DNA of 64,000 nucleotides from Molanna angustata (Eukaryota > Arthropoda > Insecta > Trichoptera > Molannidae), in the NCBI GenBank assembly GCA_963576475.1, contig OY754980.1, forward strand, positions 6,233,018-6,297,017. The letters are read 5' to 3'. A model generated the notes under the pieces. It had not been told where the DNA came from and searched no databases. It was given only the letters and a program-made list of their open reading frames with translations. This document shows, piece by piece, positions 10,656-22,197 of the stretch; the stretch's first letter is position 1; each line of letters opens with the position of its first letter. Both the position numbers and the translations under genes were made by a program.

Positions 10656-12537
10656 CAGGAGGCATAGTTTTTGAATAACAGACCAACAGGTCTATATATC
10701 CATTACGATCTTTAGATTGCGCAGCTATAACATACGACGTCTTCCAATATATTTTTCAAATTTATTGTCTAAATAATATTATTTCGATTTATTACGATAA
10801 AACAATATTAACTGACCGGTCAATTCAACATAACAGACCCGATATAATAATATATGATAAAATTAAAAAAATAACATATATTTACATACGACAAGTAGTA
10901 GCTATTCCAAATTCTAGTAATATTATAAAATCTTTTTTATGAAAAAAATAGAAAATGCACCGCTTTAGGTAAAGAAATTAAAAGACTTTCAGGCATTCTC
11001 ATAAAATAATAATATTACCGTTGGCATTATTCTAAAATCGTTAATCCGTAATTTAGAAATTTTAGATTTATCGAAAAACTTAATAATAAAAATGCAAAAA
11101 ACGGTAATAATGAATTCATGTAGAATCGTTTAAGATTTTTTAAACGTTAATATTCTGGAATCAGTAGGGTTGATAGGTAGTATAGAGACCTCCACAGTGC
11201 CTAATCATTTGATATGTTAAGTATCTGGATGGGTGAATTATTCCCAATTGAAAGCTTGATGATGCGTTTGTTGCATTTTATTTTGTTCTATTAAATCATT
11301 TACAATTTATGTATTGATCTGCTAATTATTTTGAGGAAGTGTATAATGGTAATAATAATAATTGAATGTTATTAACTGTAGTGCTAAATTGTTATTAATA
11401 TCATTAGTAAATCGGCCAGCGCCGTAAAAAAATGTTTAATGATTCAGGATCACTGTAAGGGCGCTTATATTTCGGTCTTATGAATTGCTCTAGAAACAAA
11501 GCTGTCTTCAGTCCTTTAGAGAAAGTTGTCTTGCTTTGTGCACAGAGGACATCTGGAGGCAATTTATAAGACCACTCACACTAAAGCCTCGATCATAGTA
11601 AACTGCTTTGTTGGCTGTGTCCAACTCAGGGAGTAGTTACCCAGTGATCCAGAAGACCTGAGTATTCTTGAATATAAGTGTAATTTGCATGTTAAGTAAA
11701 AAATACCACTTCAACTGTCATACTATAAGATCTGAGTTATCTGGACTTGCATAACAATTTAAAGAGGTCAAATTTTGTCTCCATAGCGTTAAGAACAGTG
11801 ATGAGAAAAACACTCCAATGAGTATTGAAACACGCCATTATAGTTCACAAAAAGCTTTGTGTGTTTTTGGAGGTTTGTCAGTTTGGAAATTACATTTTTT
11901 ATTACAGCCAACAGACCTATGTACATTGTTGGGTGTGTGTATAATTTATATAGGTTTGGTAAGTGCGTGATGGCTTTGTTTCAATGTAAGTGTGAACGGC
12001 TATACATATATTCAGACTGCATACATTGGGAGCGTTGCGCCAAATTGAACGCTGTGCCCCAGAACAGTGCGCCAAATTACAAAATAAAACAAAATTAAAA
12101 AATTGAGTAAACTCTTTTTAAATATTTCTTCGCGTTGAAATGAAGAAAAAAAAGATATTTCACACATACACTTAATTTTTAACTATTCTTATGTTTATGT
12201 ATAATTATTATTTAATGCCCCTTAATGTTTTTGTATAATCAATTTCTTAACTATTTCATTTCCTTAGTGTTATTTTTTTATTATTTTTTTTTTAAAAAGT
12301 AAAGAAAAGAAAATTTTATCACAATTTATCTGTGTGTATATACTGTGTGTTTGTTCTACTTTATCGATTATAGACTAGACTAGAGTAGGTACTCATTAGA
12401 TTCTTTTCAAATATTTCAGATTTGTATATCCAATACTCGCTCGGACCCCATTAGATTTTGAAGGATATCAGATCAGTGCTTCAAAGTGACCTCTTAGCTT
12501 AAGAAACTTTTTTTTTTCAAATTGTTAAAAAGGCACA
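10656..12537. other. No gene recognised
   Basis: AT-rich sequence. A 79-codon open frame at 11859-12098 has no recognisable motif. No tandem array or element ends were noticed. Confidence 0.45.
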
Positions 12538-12730
12538 TCACTTCCGTAAAATGGCATTGAACAATTATCAAGTTTTCATACAAAAATATTTAAATAAAAA
12601 AATAATTTAACAAACTCGCCACCACCACCACCACCCGCTCTGCATACGGGGACTATAAACGGACCCTTCATTTAACAAAGTCATAAAAATGCTGAAAATT
12701 TTCTAAACAAAATTTGAATAGATACCTTGT
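12538..12730 (-). repeat. Dispersed repeat, inverted relative of 10180-10330
   Basis: In reverse complement, this segment shares the order of the 10.2-kb block: AACAAACTCG-like bases, an AT-rich middle, and aatggcattgaa at the far end. It also contains a CCA repeat (accaccaccaccaccaccc, about 12620-12638). Confidence 0.4.
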
Positions 12731-13189
12731 GGAGTGACTTCCAACCTCCTTCAAAATTCCAAAAAGAACACAGTCTTCGCCCATCCTGTGTATCATTGAA
12801 AAATTATCTTCATACTAATATCTTTATGCTATTCAATTATCTTCATACTATTCACACTAATCCTTTTAATAAAATTTAATATTTAAAAAATAATCCAATA
12901 AACGTGGAAATTGTCGGCGACGCAGATGGTTACAAAACTGCCCGGTGTACGTATTGAATGAATTTTAACGATTTTCGGTCTAGGCTTTTATGTTCAAAAG
13001 CTCTTGCGTCCTTCTGCCAGATGGACAACATCCCTGTGATCGACATATCCACGTAAAATTTCACATACCTAATACCGAAACGGCGTAAATGACTTTTCTA
13101 TTTCAAAAATAAACACGTAATGCCTACTTATATTAGTTCGCGGTGGTTTGTGGAACAAAAGTTGTAGTGTTGTGCTTAAACAGTATCAG

Positions 13190-13460
13190 TCGATGGTCTT
13201 GAATGAAACGAGTGGGTTGTGGCCAACATCATAATCCTCACTACCTCGCGGTGTGGATGGGAAGCAGATGTCTTGGCTAAGGAATATAAGATAATGGACC
13301 GGACTTGATAGAGTGGGGGAGTTGTTTCGATTTGCTTAGGAGAAGAATGCCTATGCCAAAGTAATGGCCGAGGTCGGGATTACCTAACATGGCATGGAAA
13401 GAAGAAGATATACCTCAGGAGATTATTGAAGGACGACATAAACGAGTGGATTGTGGCTTT
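13190..13460 (+). repeat. Unassigned repeat, possible RTE-like tail
   Basis: Contains gaacgagtgggttgtggcca-like sequence that also occurs at 10180, 13441 and, inverted, at 54515. About 13340-13420 has codons and a GAAGAAGAT tail resembling the ends of RTE remnants elsewhere in the window. Weak evidence. Confidence 0.35.
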
Positions 13461-13504
13461 TGTATTGTGGTTTAATTTTCATCGTTTTCAAGAAACTAAT
13501 TAAT

Positions 13505-13835
13505 TGTTTTTGAATTACATAAGACATCACTCACCGATACTTCGTGTTCACGTCGTAGAGAGAAAAAAAGAGCATTCGATTTCGTCATATTTAGAACAAG
13601 ATTATTGGCACCGAACCACCTATCCACTTCATTCAACTTTTGTGAGATTTCTTCTTTATTTTGATTTATGCTGTTCATTTCCTTTATTGATAATGATGTA
13701 TCGTCTGCAAACATTATGATTTTACTATTCTTACGCATCATTTTTGTATATAATAAATAATAAAGGTCCTAATATAGATCCCTGAGGCACTCCACAATCA
13801 ATGCCACCAGTATTTGATTTGACACTATTTATTTT
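13505..13835 (-). pseudogene. LINE reverse transcriptase fragment (catalytic region)
   Basis: Minus strand. Near 13800-13740 the codons read [16 protein letters not shown], the conserved block before the active site, and from 13741 an open frame of 81 codons begins and contains MFADDTSL (the catalytic FADD box) and later LNEVDRWFGANNLVLNMTKS. This is the palm region of a Jockey/CR1-group RT. Both ends are missing, so it is an isolated internal fragment. Confidence 0.85.
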
Positions 13836-13852
13836 GGTTATTTTCAGTAAAA

Positions 13853-13985
13853 AATGCATACTATGAATTTCGTGACAATGTTTTTGTGTGTATGCATTTC
13901 GATATTGTCAACCTTTCAAAAAGAAAAAATGAACACTTACTATGGTGTGGAGAGTTTAGTGTTGGCTACAGCTTACTAGTTTTTA
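13853..13985 (+). repeat. Dispersed repeat shared with 54335-54545
   Basis: Shares aatttcgtgacaatgttttt, attgtcaacctttca, aagaaaaaatgaac and a ggtgtggagagtttagtgtt block, in the same order, with 54335-54545. The 54-kb copy has about 75 extra bases in the middle. Family not recognised. Confidence 0.65.
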
Positions 13986-14245
13986 ATTGCATATACGCAA
14001 ACATTGGATTTTTTTCCCTATCGAGAGTCAAATGATATTTTTTTGATAAACTTTTTAACATTTCAATAGAGACGAAGTTGAAATATTATAGAAGAACCAG
14101 GAACTCAAAGGCACCTACAGGTCTTACGAACTGTCATCGGCTGGTTTACGTGACCACTTTATGCACTTGCGCAACGTTCACCAATTATGCCTTTTTGAGT
14201 TCCCTTATCAATACAAATTTTGAAAGTTCTATATATTTGAATAAT
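13986..14245 (+). mobile_element. Single arm of the long-inverted-repeat element family
   Basis: Bases 13990-14245 match one arm of the element at 61133-61740, including gcaaacattggatttttttc, caatagagacgaagttg, ggctggtttacgtgaccact and cgcaacgttcaccaattatg. The second arm is not present, so this is a half-element or a solo arm. Confidence 0.7.
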
Positions 14246-14646
14246 GAGTACATCATCTGAAAGTAATAATGTCTTATAACAACAAAAAAAAGCGAGATTC
14301 TAAAGAAAATCAAATCGAATCCAATTCAAACCAATAAGAGATATGCCGGATAGTCAAAATACTGAGAAATGCTAAGTCAAAAACGAAACATGGAAAACAA
14401 GCGAATGAAGCATTGAAATAACCTATAGTCAAAAATAAAATGTTGCAATTTTTATTACATAAAATGCATATTTCATTTTTTCGTAATTGCAATAAAAGGG
14501 GTCACAAATAAAGGAAAAAAGAAACACTCGGTGTAAAGCGATGTTTGCAGTAAGTAACCTGTATGTATTTTGATGCTGTTTTAAGCGTTGAAAACCTCGT
14601 CCGTCTAAAGTACGCTTAATGCGTTGAATTTTCACTGATCTACATA
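14246..14646. other. No gene recognised
   Basis: AT-rich; overlapping short open frames on the minus strand show no known motif. Confidence 0.4.
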
Positions 14647-16160
14647 GGGCCGGTATTACAGTCGGCCCTCAACTCATTGAGTTTATTAAACTTAATATTA
14701 ATGTTAAAGTGAGATTGAATCCATTTCCGTATTACAGTGCAATATGACGTGTCAGTTACTAAATCTTCAATTATAGACATATTTCACGTTTTCTGTGGTT
14801 ATTATATGTCAAATTTTAAATAACCACAAATAATACGAACTACAAAACGGGACGCTAAGACTTGAAATACTATTGTTTTATTATCCAACATGGTAAATTT
14901 ATTTTTTTTCACCAAAATAATGCTTTTAAATGCCCATGATCGTTTCAATATGGCTGTCAATTTGTTTTGTTGTGTGGCGCCACCGTTGACACAACTAACG
15001 CCTCTAGTGATAGAACACTGAAACTACACGCGTCGCCTAGCAAATGACAGTTGACTCACCGTTAAGTACTTAATCCGCCAGAAACGTTGAGTTAAATATT
15101 TGTCGTTTTAGGCCCGAGATATCAGTTGGCCCTTAAATCGTTGGATTTGGTAATCCAAGTTAAAAGTTTAGGGAAGATTAAATTTCATTCGCGTATTTCA
15201 GTGCAAAATGAAAAGTCAGTTACGTAATCTTCAACGGTAGATATATTTTACGTTTTTCTATGGTTATTGTCTATAACGCATCTGTCAAAATTGTAATAAC
15301 CTTAAATGATACGTGACGCGAAGCTGTGACTAAATACTATTTTATTATTATAACAACACATTATTTTACTTGTTTCATTACACAGCATGTTACTTTTTCA
15401 ATTTTTTATGCCGATCGATGTTTTTTTTTAATTAAAATCAAACATTGTAGTGAAAAATTGTCATTGAATATGTACTACGTACGTAGTACTTCAATGCAAA
15501 ATGTATGTACATTTTACAGATGGATATGGAACTAAGTGATAATGGTAAAATAGTGTCTTATGTAGAAAATTTAAGAATACACATTATAATTATAGAAACA
15601 GGATGGATCAATTTAAAAAGTGGGATGAAAAAACATCGCAAAAATAAAGTTGCGTGCCTGACGTTTCACTATGGCTGACAGTTTATTTCGTTTGTTGTCA
15701 GGCAATACATTATAATTATGTAAAAAAGTAAATAAATATTAGATACATGAACCACTTCTATATTAAGTCTTTTATTTTAACAACAAAAATTAATCATGAT
15801 TAGAATTATTATGAATAGTTATTTGTAGTATAAAATGAAATAAAACATTAAAGCGTGCGGCGATTAGTACGCCACCTGGCGAAAAAGACTAGAAACAATA
15901 CTTAACTCAAGATTAAGACACGCGATCCGCCAGAAACGTTGAGTTAAATATTTGTTGTTTAGTGACATATTTAAGGGAAGATTAGGTACTGAAATACGCA
16001 ATATTTTTGTTAAACTTGAGTTAAACTCCTAAGGGCCGACTGAAATACTAGGCCTTAGTGACGTATTTGAGGGAAGATAAGGCATAAATGGACACTGTAA
16101 TACGCTATATTTTTGTAAAACTTGAGTTTAGCTCTTAGGCTGAGACTGTAATACCGGCCC
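14647..16160. mobile_element. Terminal-inverted-repeat DNA element, composite
   Basis: Begins gggccggtattacagtc and ends with a near reverse complement, gactgtaataccggccc, with ATA on each side (14644-14646, 16161-16163). Inside, the subterminal motifs recur several times: cgccagaaacgttgagttaa occurs at about 15078 and 15930, and CGTATTWCAGTG-like motifs recur. A further inner end-like sequence lies near 15115-15160 and 16035. The pattern suggests a non-autonomous element that has been hit by, or fused with, copies of itself. No transposase codons were recognised. Confidence 0.65.
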
Positions 16161-16807
16161 ATAGTATAGGTACTATATGTTTTTGTTTTACAATTAATCT
16201 CTATACGACTGAATAAACCATTAAGTAATATAAAATAATTAATTATATCGATTTAATCAGTACATAAGTTGTATACTAATGTACCTATGTATGTACATAA
16301 TATATCTCCACACACACCACGACATGTTTGCGTCTCCAGATAAAATCTAATTACTAGGTCCGTAATTAATTTCCTGACAATAAATATCCTCGTGTGGACT
16401 ATGTGTTAAGGTTTTAGTTTGCTCCGAGGGAAAACTCTCAGGATTCAGGAGGGTTATAGGTGGGGCTGGAAGGGATAAATGGGGTGTCTGAAGGGAACGA
16501 GCGATGGTCCAGGGATCATTTGACATGTTTATTTTATGTTTTTGCAAGAGTTCACGCAACTGGAACATTCAGGAATATACTGCTATCAGTTCATAACTGA
16601 ATGTTCCGTTTTTTTTTCAGAAATCGAAATAAGAAAAGTGCAGAATATTTTGAACAAAAAACATTTTTTTGCTCACGCTAAAAGAAAATACTTGTGTTGT
16701 TTTAAACAATGTGGCGGTTATTATTACCGGGAGGCTATTTATATATATATAGGTACTATGAATAAACATAGTAAATGTATCGATGTCAATTTCATAGAAT
16801 AATATAT
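16161..16807. other. No gene recognised
   Basis: AT-rich non-coding DNA. Overlapping open frames at 16347-16568 (minus) and 16536-16802 (plus) show no known motif. Confidence 0.4.
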
Positions 16808-17605
16808 TTCACTAGCGAACCCGACAGACGTTGTCCTGCCCGAAATATTAGTAAAATAAAAAAATATAAATATGTAACATATATTTGAATCATATGGATG
16901 TAATTATTCGCTGAGCAAACGTACATTTTCTTGTTCGATGAGCCGCTAAACACTTTTGAGGTTAGATTGATTGTCATTTCGTATATAATTGCTATACAGT
17001 ATATATGGCACAGTTGGTAAGCCGTTCGGTTTCAATGCGGGCGTCCTGGGTTCGATTACCAGCAGAGGAGAAATTTATTTAAATTCATTTCTCACGCAAA
17101 TATTGCTTCTCTGAGCTGGAATCACTGGTTAGTTGGAAGAAATTGCCATACGGCAATAAACTCGCCACTTGCGCAGGGTGCAAGAAAGTGTTAATTATTA
17201 TTATTATGGTCAGATTTCTTAGTTTTGTCAGATGGAAATCTTAGATGTATAATTCTGTCACTCTGTAATCTGGTTGGTTGGAAGAAATTACCTAATGGCA
17301 ATAAGCCCGCCAGTGTGCATTATAATTGTTTATATTATGTACAAAAAGTTAAATAAATAAATAAAATAAAAAAACTAAACATTGCTGATTCGACATTAGC
17401 GCCACCTATTATAATTTATAGTTGTAAAAAATTATGTTTTTTATTTTCCTTTAATTATATTAATGTTTAAAATTCCATTCTGTGAATCTAAACCATTCAG
17501 GGACTCACACAAATTTAACACAGAAAAAAATTCATCAAAATCGGTTCATCCGTTTAGGATGAGTTCAGTGACATACACACGTACAGAAGAATTATAAATA
17601 CATAT
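16808..17605 (+). mobile_element. Insect-type dispersed element interrupted by a SINE
   Basis: Left part (16808-17000) begins cactagcgaacccgacagac and gttgtcctgcccg. Right part (about 17395-17605) ends with aaaatcggttcatccgttta and a cagtgacatacacacgtaca motif. Both phrases are familiar from a dispersed non-coding repeat common in insect genomes; I cannot name the family. SINE family B copy 3 lies between the two halves. Confidence 0.5.
17006..17206 (+). repeat. tRNA-derived SINE, family B, copy 3
   Basis: Best-oriented copy: tRNA-like head tggcacagttggtaagccgt (A box) and gggttcgattacc (B box), body with gaaatttatttaaattcatt, then cgccacttgcgcagggtgca and an ATTATT tail. 17270-17330 holds a second fragment of the same body (ggttggaagaaattacc). 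Confidence 0.8.
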
Positions 17606-18193
17606 ATACCTAAATATTATATTCCAGTAAAGTAAAATCCAAAAAGCAAAGAAAAACATGATGGAGTAGGTAGTTACAAGCGAATAGACTTTTGAAGGAA
17701 TATAGGATCTCTAACAATATTTATAATTTTTTACTATACATTTCTAACAATTAATTGTTCACAAATAAAAAAGCCATTTCATATCATCTTTATAAATTGG
17801 AGATAATTTACATCATGGTAGAATTCTATTATAAATTACTCTTACTAAAAATAACAACACTAGGTATGTTCTAGATTCTACAATATAATATTAATATTTT
17901 AATATGTCTTTTTACTATATTGTTTTATATATTTTTATTTACTTACCTAATTAACATAAATATGTATAATATGTATAAATCGAGGTGAGGTTATCACAAA
18001 AACGGCGCTTTAAAAATCATCCTAATTTATTATAATTATTATTATAAATCATGTTGTTATACAGAATACGTACTGTCGCGAAAACTGTATGAAATTCGAT
18101 GAAAATATTGTATAAAAATGTATTAATGTGAGAAATATTCCACCTCGGTATAGGTTAAACCTAGTGAGGTGGATATACATAATAATATGTCCT
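17606..18193. other. No gene recognised
   Basis: AT-rich non-coding DNA without clear repeats. Confidence 0.4.
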
Positions 18194-18360
18194 ATTCTGA
18201 TTCGTCTAAATTTATCCGTCTGAATTTTAGTATATGAGAAATGTCAAAAAGTTGACTGAATTTTTACGGGACTCATTACGTCTCACCGCGCGGATAAAAT
18301 CCTTTTATCCACGGTCGCCCGATAATTTAGACGTTTTCGTATTCTGAAACGAATCAGAAT
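18194..18360. mobile_element. Small MITE-like element
   Basis: 167 bp with ends attctgattcgt and acgaatcagaat as inverted repeats, plus TCTAAATTTA/AATTTAGACG inner bases. Only one copy was seen in the window. No coding capacity. Confidence 0.5.
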
Positions 18361-19368
18361 TTGACATTATATGTAAAAAAATATTGTAATTTATGATTTA
18401 TAAATAAATAAACAATTTTTACGTCGAAAGTTATTTCGCCATATTAGGTCGTTATCGAGAAAAATAATATAGTTTCTGGTTTTATTTGTTTACTTATGGT
18501 AATGTGCAACAAAATATTCGTCACAATTTCAAATTGAGCATAAGTCTTGCTGCTTGTGGATTATCACATTGAACGAATAAGTTAAAATTTAACGGTACAA
18601 TTCTGTTTGTTTAAGAAACGGAAATGTCCACACCCTGCTCCGATAGCGGTCGATCTGGGTGGGGGTGGGGGTGGGGGTGGGGGCGGTCTCTCCCGAAAGA
18701 TATAGGGGATTGAAAACAAAGGGAGAGATTTCGGGAAAGACGAAGGAGCGGACAAATAGGTCCTGCCTCCTCCCACCGTCCTCCTTTCCTTTCCCCGCGA
18801 TGGGGAGGGATGGAAAGGAAATGAAAGGGGGGGATGGGGATGAAAAGAAAGATGGACGTGAAGGGGATAGGACGGACGGACGGAGGGCCAGAAGGGGATG
18901 GATGAAATGGACGCAATTAATTAAAGCTTCAAACTTTGCAAGGGTTTCTGGGAAGGCAGAGGAGATTATTATTTGTTGGAAGCTACCCAGTATATGACAG
19001 TACGGTAACAATATTACCATTTGATCGATTTAATTAGTTTTCAACCATTTAAAATTTAGGTGAACCCCAAGCTATCTGTCAAATACATGACTAGGTACAA
19101 AGTACGTCAATTAAAGGATGGGAAACATTATTTGCAAATAATGTTTAGTACCTACACATATAACGTTGCTAAAATATTTTACATTACAAATTACAGATAG
19201 GTAGGTATATATCATTTAATATTTAAAAATTCATAAAGATAATTTATTTACTCTTTATCATAAATTTTATATCAAACACTATTAACACTGTATATTTTTG
19301 TTACATTTGCTGTTATTCAGCATCTCAAACTTTTTTCTAAGCATACCTCTAGGTACCTAAAACATTTT
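18361..19368. other. Purine/G-rich region with a G-quadruplex-prone run
   Basis: 18656-18686 is five G-runs separated by single T (ggtgggggtgggggtggggg and onward), followed by a purine-rich plus strand to about 18910. The composition leaves both strands open (143 minus-strand codons, proline- and serine-rich), which is a composition effect and not evidence of a gene. The remainder is AT-rich. Confidence 0.6.
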
Positions 19369-20134
19369 ATGGTCAATTTTATCAAAGGCTATCTAAACTA
19401 CGATATGAAAATTTACAATTGTGTGAAAACTATATCTGATTGTGCAAAACTTCAAGAAGATTTGGATCGACTTGCAGTTTATTGTAGATTAAATTTATTA
19501 AAATTGAACACCTCTAAATGTTTCTCAATTTCTTACACTAGAAAAATTAATAAACACACTTTTGATTACATATTAAATGATGAACACATAGTTAAGAAAT
19601 CTTTGTGTCGGGATTTGGCATTATTTTTGGACAGCAAATTAAATTACAGACAACATAAAAATAAAATTACAACAGCAGGTTATAAAAAAATATGTTTTAT
19701 TTTTAGGATAAGTAAAGATTTCAAAAATCCACAAACATTTAAAATATTATTTAATTCACTAGTCAGAAGTACACTGGAGTTTGGCTCTGTTATTTGGAAC
19801 CCGCAATATCGAGTGCACATTAATAATATAGAAAAAATACAGCGTAAATATTTAAAGAGATTGGCATATCGAAGTATTGTTGCACCTATTCCACCGTCAC
19901 TATAATCAAGACGTAAATGCCAAGATATACAATTTCTTTACAACATACCTATTGAACAATATTATTGACTGCCCGGAACTTTTATCGAGTATTGACTTTA
20001 ACATACCATTGAGACGCTCCAGACATACAACTCTCTTCCGACCTAAATTAAACAAAACTAATGCCGCGAAAAACTCAACTATAAACAGAATTATAAACAC
20101 ATATATAAAATATGAGAAGTCCCTTGACATAGAC

Positions 20135-20707
20135 CAGGGGTGGGCAGACTTACACTATCGGCGGTCTACAACATAAAAATTGGACGACAAGCGATCGACT
20201 CACAAGCAGAAAAAATAATTGGTACTTACCTACATACATACTACTTAGAGGTAGATGAATGGCACTGCGTGTTTTCCGCTAATATCTCGTAGGAAGGCAC
20301 GTATTTACTAAGTGCCAAACGTAAACACGAAGACAGATGTTCGTCAGTAAGCCGATTGTGGTATTTTGACTTAATTATTTTCATTTCAGAAAATGCAGAT
20401 TCACACAAATACGTTGACCCAAACAAAGCAGTTAATTGTTGGGCAATTTTTTTTAAGATTTGGGTATTTTTCTTGCGTTAAAAGAGACCAAAATGTGGTA
20501 TCTGTTGCTCTTGCTTTGATGTGTATGTATGAAATAATCTGCATTATCTCGTTTTCAAGAGAAGGCAAGTCCATGTCACAAGTATTCGATATTTCAGAAA
20601 CAATTATTTCAACATCCTCACAAAAAAATTGTAAGTATCCGCGCGATCGACCCTAAAACCGCTCGCGATCGACCGGTCGATCGCGATCAACTGTTTGCCC
20701 ATCCCTG
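20135..20707 (-). mobile_element. hAT-superfamily derivative, internally deleted
   Basis: 573 bp with terminal inverted repeats caggggtgggcag (left) and its counterpart gtttgcccatccctg (right), flanked by an 8-bp direct duplication acatagac (20127-20134 and 20708-20715). An 8-bp target site and CAGGGGTGGGCA-type ends are diagnostic of hAT elements. The interior carries only the C-terminal part of the transposase on the minus strand, so it is non-autonomous. Near the right end, 20645-20690 is rich in cgatcg palindromes (gatcgaccggtcgatcgcga), probably subterminal transposase-binding sequence. Confidence 0.92.
20241..20640 (-). pseudogene. hAT transposase C-terminal fragment (dimerisation domain)
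   Basis: The minus-strand frame is open from about 20640 to the stop at 20241, roughly 130 codons. It carries QEKYPNLKKIAQQLTALFGS followed by a TYLCESAFSEMKIIKSKYHN block and LTDEHLSSCLRLALS. This is the hAT C-terminal dimerisation region, of the type found in ZBED/SCAND3-like transposases. The rest of the transposase (zinc finger, first two catalytic acids) is deleted. No in-frame stop is seen in this segment, suggesting recent loss of function by deletion. Confidence 0.88.
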
Positions 20708-21048
20708 ACATAGACCTATTCAGTGATACAAAACATAAACTCGCTCAAAAATTAAAAACAGGAATTTCATAAGACACGCATGCACATACACTTAGGTATA
20801 CACTTACACACACACACACACCATCACACATACACACCCTCACACACACTCATACGATTTTGTATCTTGAATATATGACTGTATTTTGAAATAAATTATA
20901 ATAGTACCTATTGTAAGTTAATAATTGATGTATGGAGATGATAATTGTAATATTTGATATTTTTATACATTTATGCTATTCTTTGTACATTGTTAGCTTC
21001 AATTTGAAAAAATAAAAAATAAAAATAAAATAAAATAAATAAAAATAA

Positions 21049-21535
21049 ACTGTCACTTATATAAGAATTACTTTAAGTTATGAGGTTTTAAATGTATCTA
21101 CACCAAGTCAATTGTACCTATGAATATTTTACCTTACTAGGAAATTAAATAAATTAAAATTATACATTTTTACTAACACAATAACAACATTTTAAATGAG
21201 TGAAATAACATTTATTTGGTGGAATTCTATCGAGAATTAAAACGCACCAAAAATACATTGTTTACGATTTTCAAGACTATATTTATTTTCAATGGTCTGA
21301 TACTCTCATTCACTCTTCATTCTATAGAAGTAACATTATTTGTTAATGTTTTAAAATGAAAAATATGAAACTTTGGTAAAAATTAGATTAGATTATATTC
21401 AGATAAATTTTCTTTTATTTATGTCTGTTTTATTTTTAAAGTGAATTATTATGACAATTATCTATCGTAAAATAGTTAAAAATGTGCCATAATTTTCCTT
21501 GGAAAATCTACTCTGAAAATATCATTTAAATTTAC
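21049..21535. other. No gene recognised
   Basis: AT-rich sequence leading into the 93-bp tandem array. Confidence 0.4.
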
Positions 21536-22197
21536 GCGTCAATTTCGTGTATTTCCCTATAAAAATAAAAATAGCTAAACCACTTGACACTGATTAAAAA
21601 TATAATTTTACTATACACTACTTAAATCTAAATTTAGGCTACGTGCATTTCCCTAAAAATTATTGTAGTAGTATTACTTGACACTGAACAAAAATATATT
21701 TGCATTAAATTCTCCAATATCTACTTTAAGATTTCGGGCATTTCCCTAAAAATTATTGTAGCTATACTACTTGACACTGAACAAAAATATATTTGCATTA
21801 AATTCTCCAATATCTAATTTAAGATTTCGGGCATTTCCCTAAAAATTATTGTAGCTATACTACTTGACACTGAACAAAAATATATTTGCATTAAATTCTC
21901 CAATATCTACTTTAAGATTTCGGGCATTTCCCTAAAAAATATTGTAGCTTTACTATTTGACACTGAATAAGAATATATCTGCATTTAATTCTCTAAAATC
22001 TACATTTAAATATCGTGCATTTCACTAAACATAAAAATAGTGAAACTATTTTGAAACTGAATATAAATATATTTCTATTAAAAACTTCTACAATCTACAT
22101 TTAGATTTCGTGCATTTCTTTAATAATTACAGTAGCTAAACTACTTGACACTGAATAAAAGTAAATTTTTGTTTAATACTTCTAAAATCTACATAGG
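21536..22197. repeat. 93-bp tandem array, about 7 units
   Basis: Unit landmarks are gcatttccctaaaaattatt, then acttgacactgaa and ttctccaatatctac. The period is 93 bp (TTAAG at 21726, 21819 and 21912). The three central units are nearly identical and the outer units are diverged, the usual pattern of unequal exchange in a small satellite. No coding capacity. Confidence 0.85.

Larger units (their letters stand above)
19369..21048 (+). pseudogene. 5'-truncated LINE ORF2 end, split by a hAT element
   Basis: Plus-strand frame starts at a decayed active-site box (YLNYDMKIYN where a functional copy has a DD pair) and continues with RLAVYCRLNLLKLNTSKCFS, a FLDSKLNYRQH block and LFNSLVRSTLEFGSVIWNPQ. 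Near 19877-19905 the reading shifts frame and goes on with IPLRRSRHTTLF and NRIINTYIKYEKSLDID. At 20135 it is cut by a hAT element and resumes in frame at 20716 (LFSDTKHKLAQKLK, then stop at about 20770). A CA-rich stretch (20800-20850) and an AAATAAAAT tail (to 21048) end the copy. Jockey/CR1 group; inactive. Confidence 0.85.

Noticed and set aside
18589..19020. 143-codon minus-strand open frame, proline/serine-rich
   Set aside because: Generated by the purine-rich tract; several frames on both strands are open at once, and no domain is visible.
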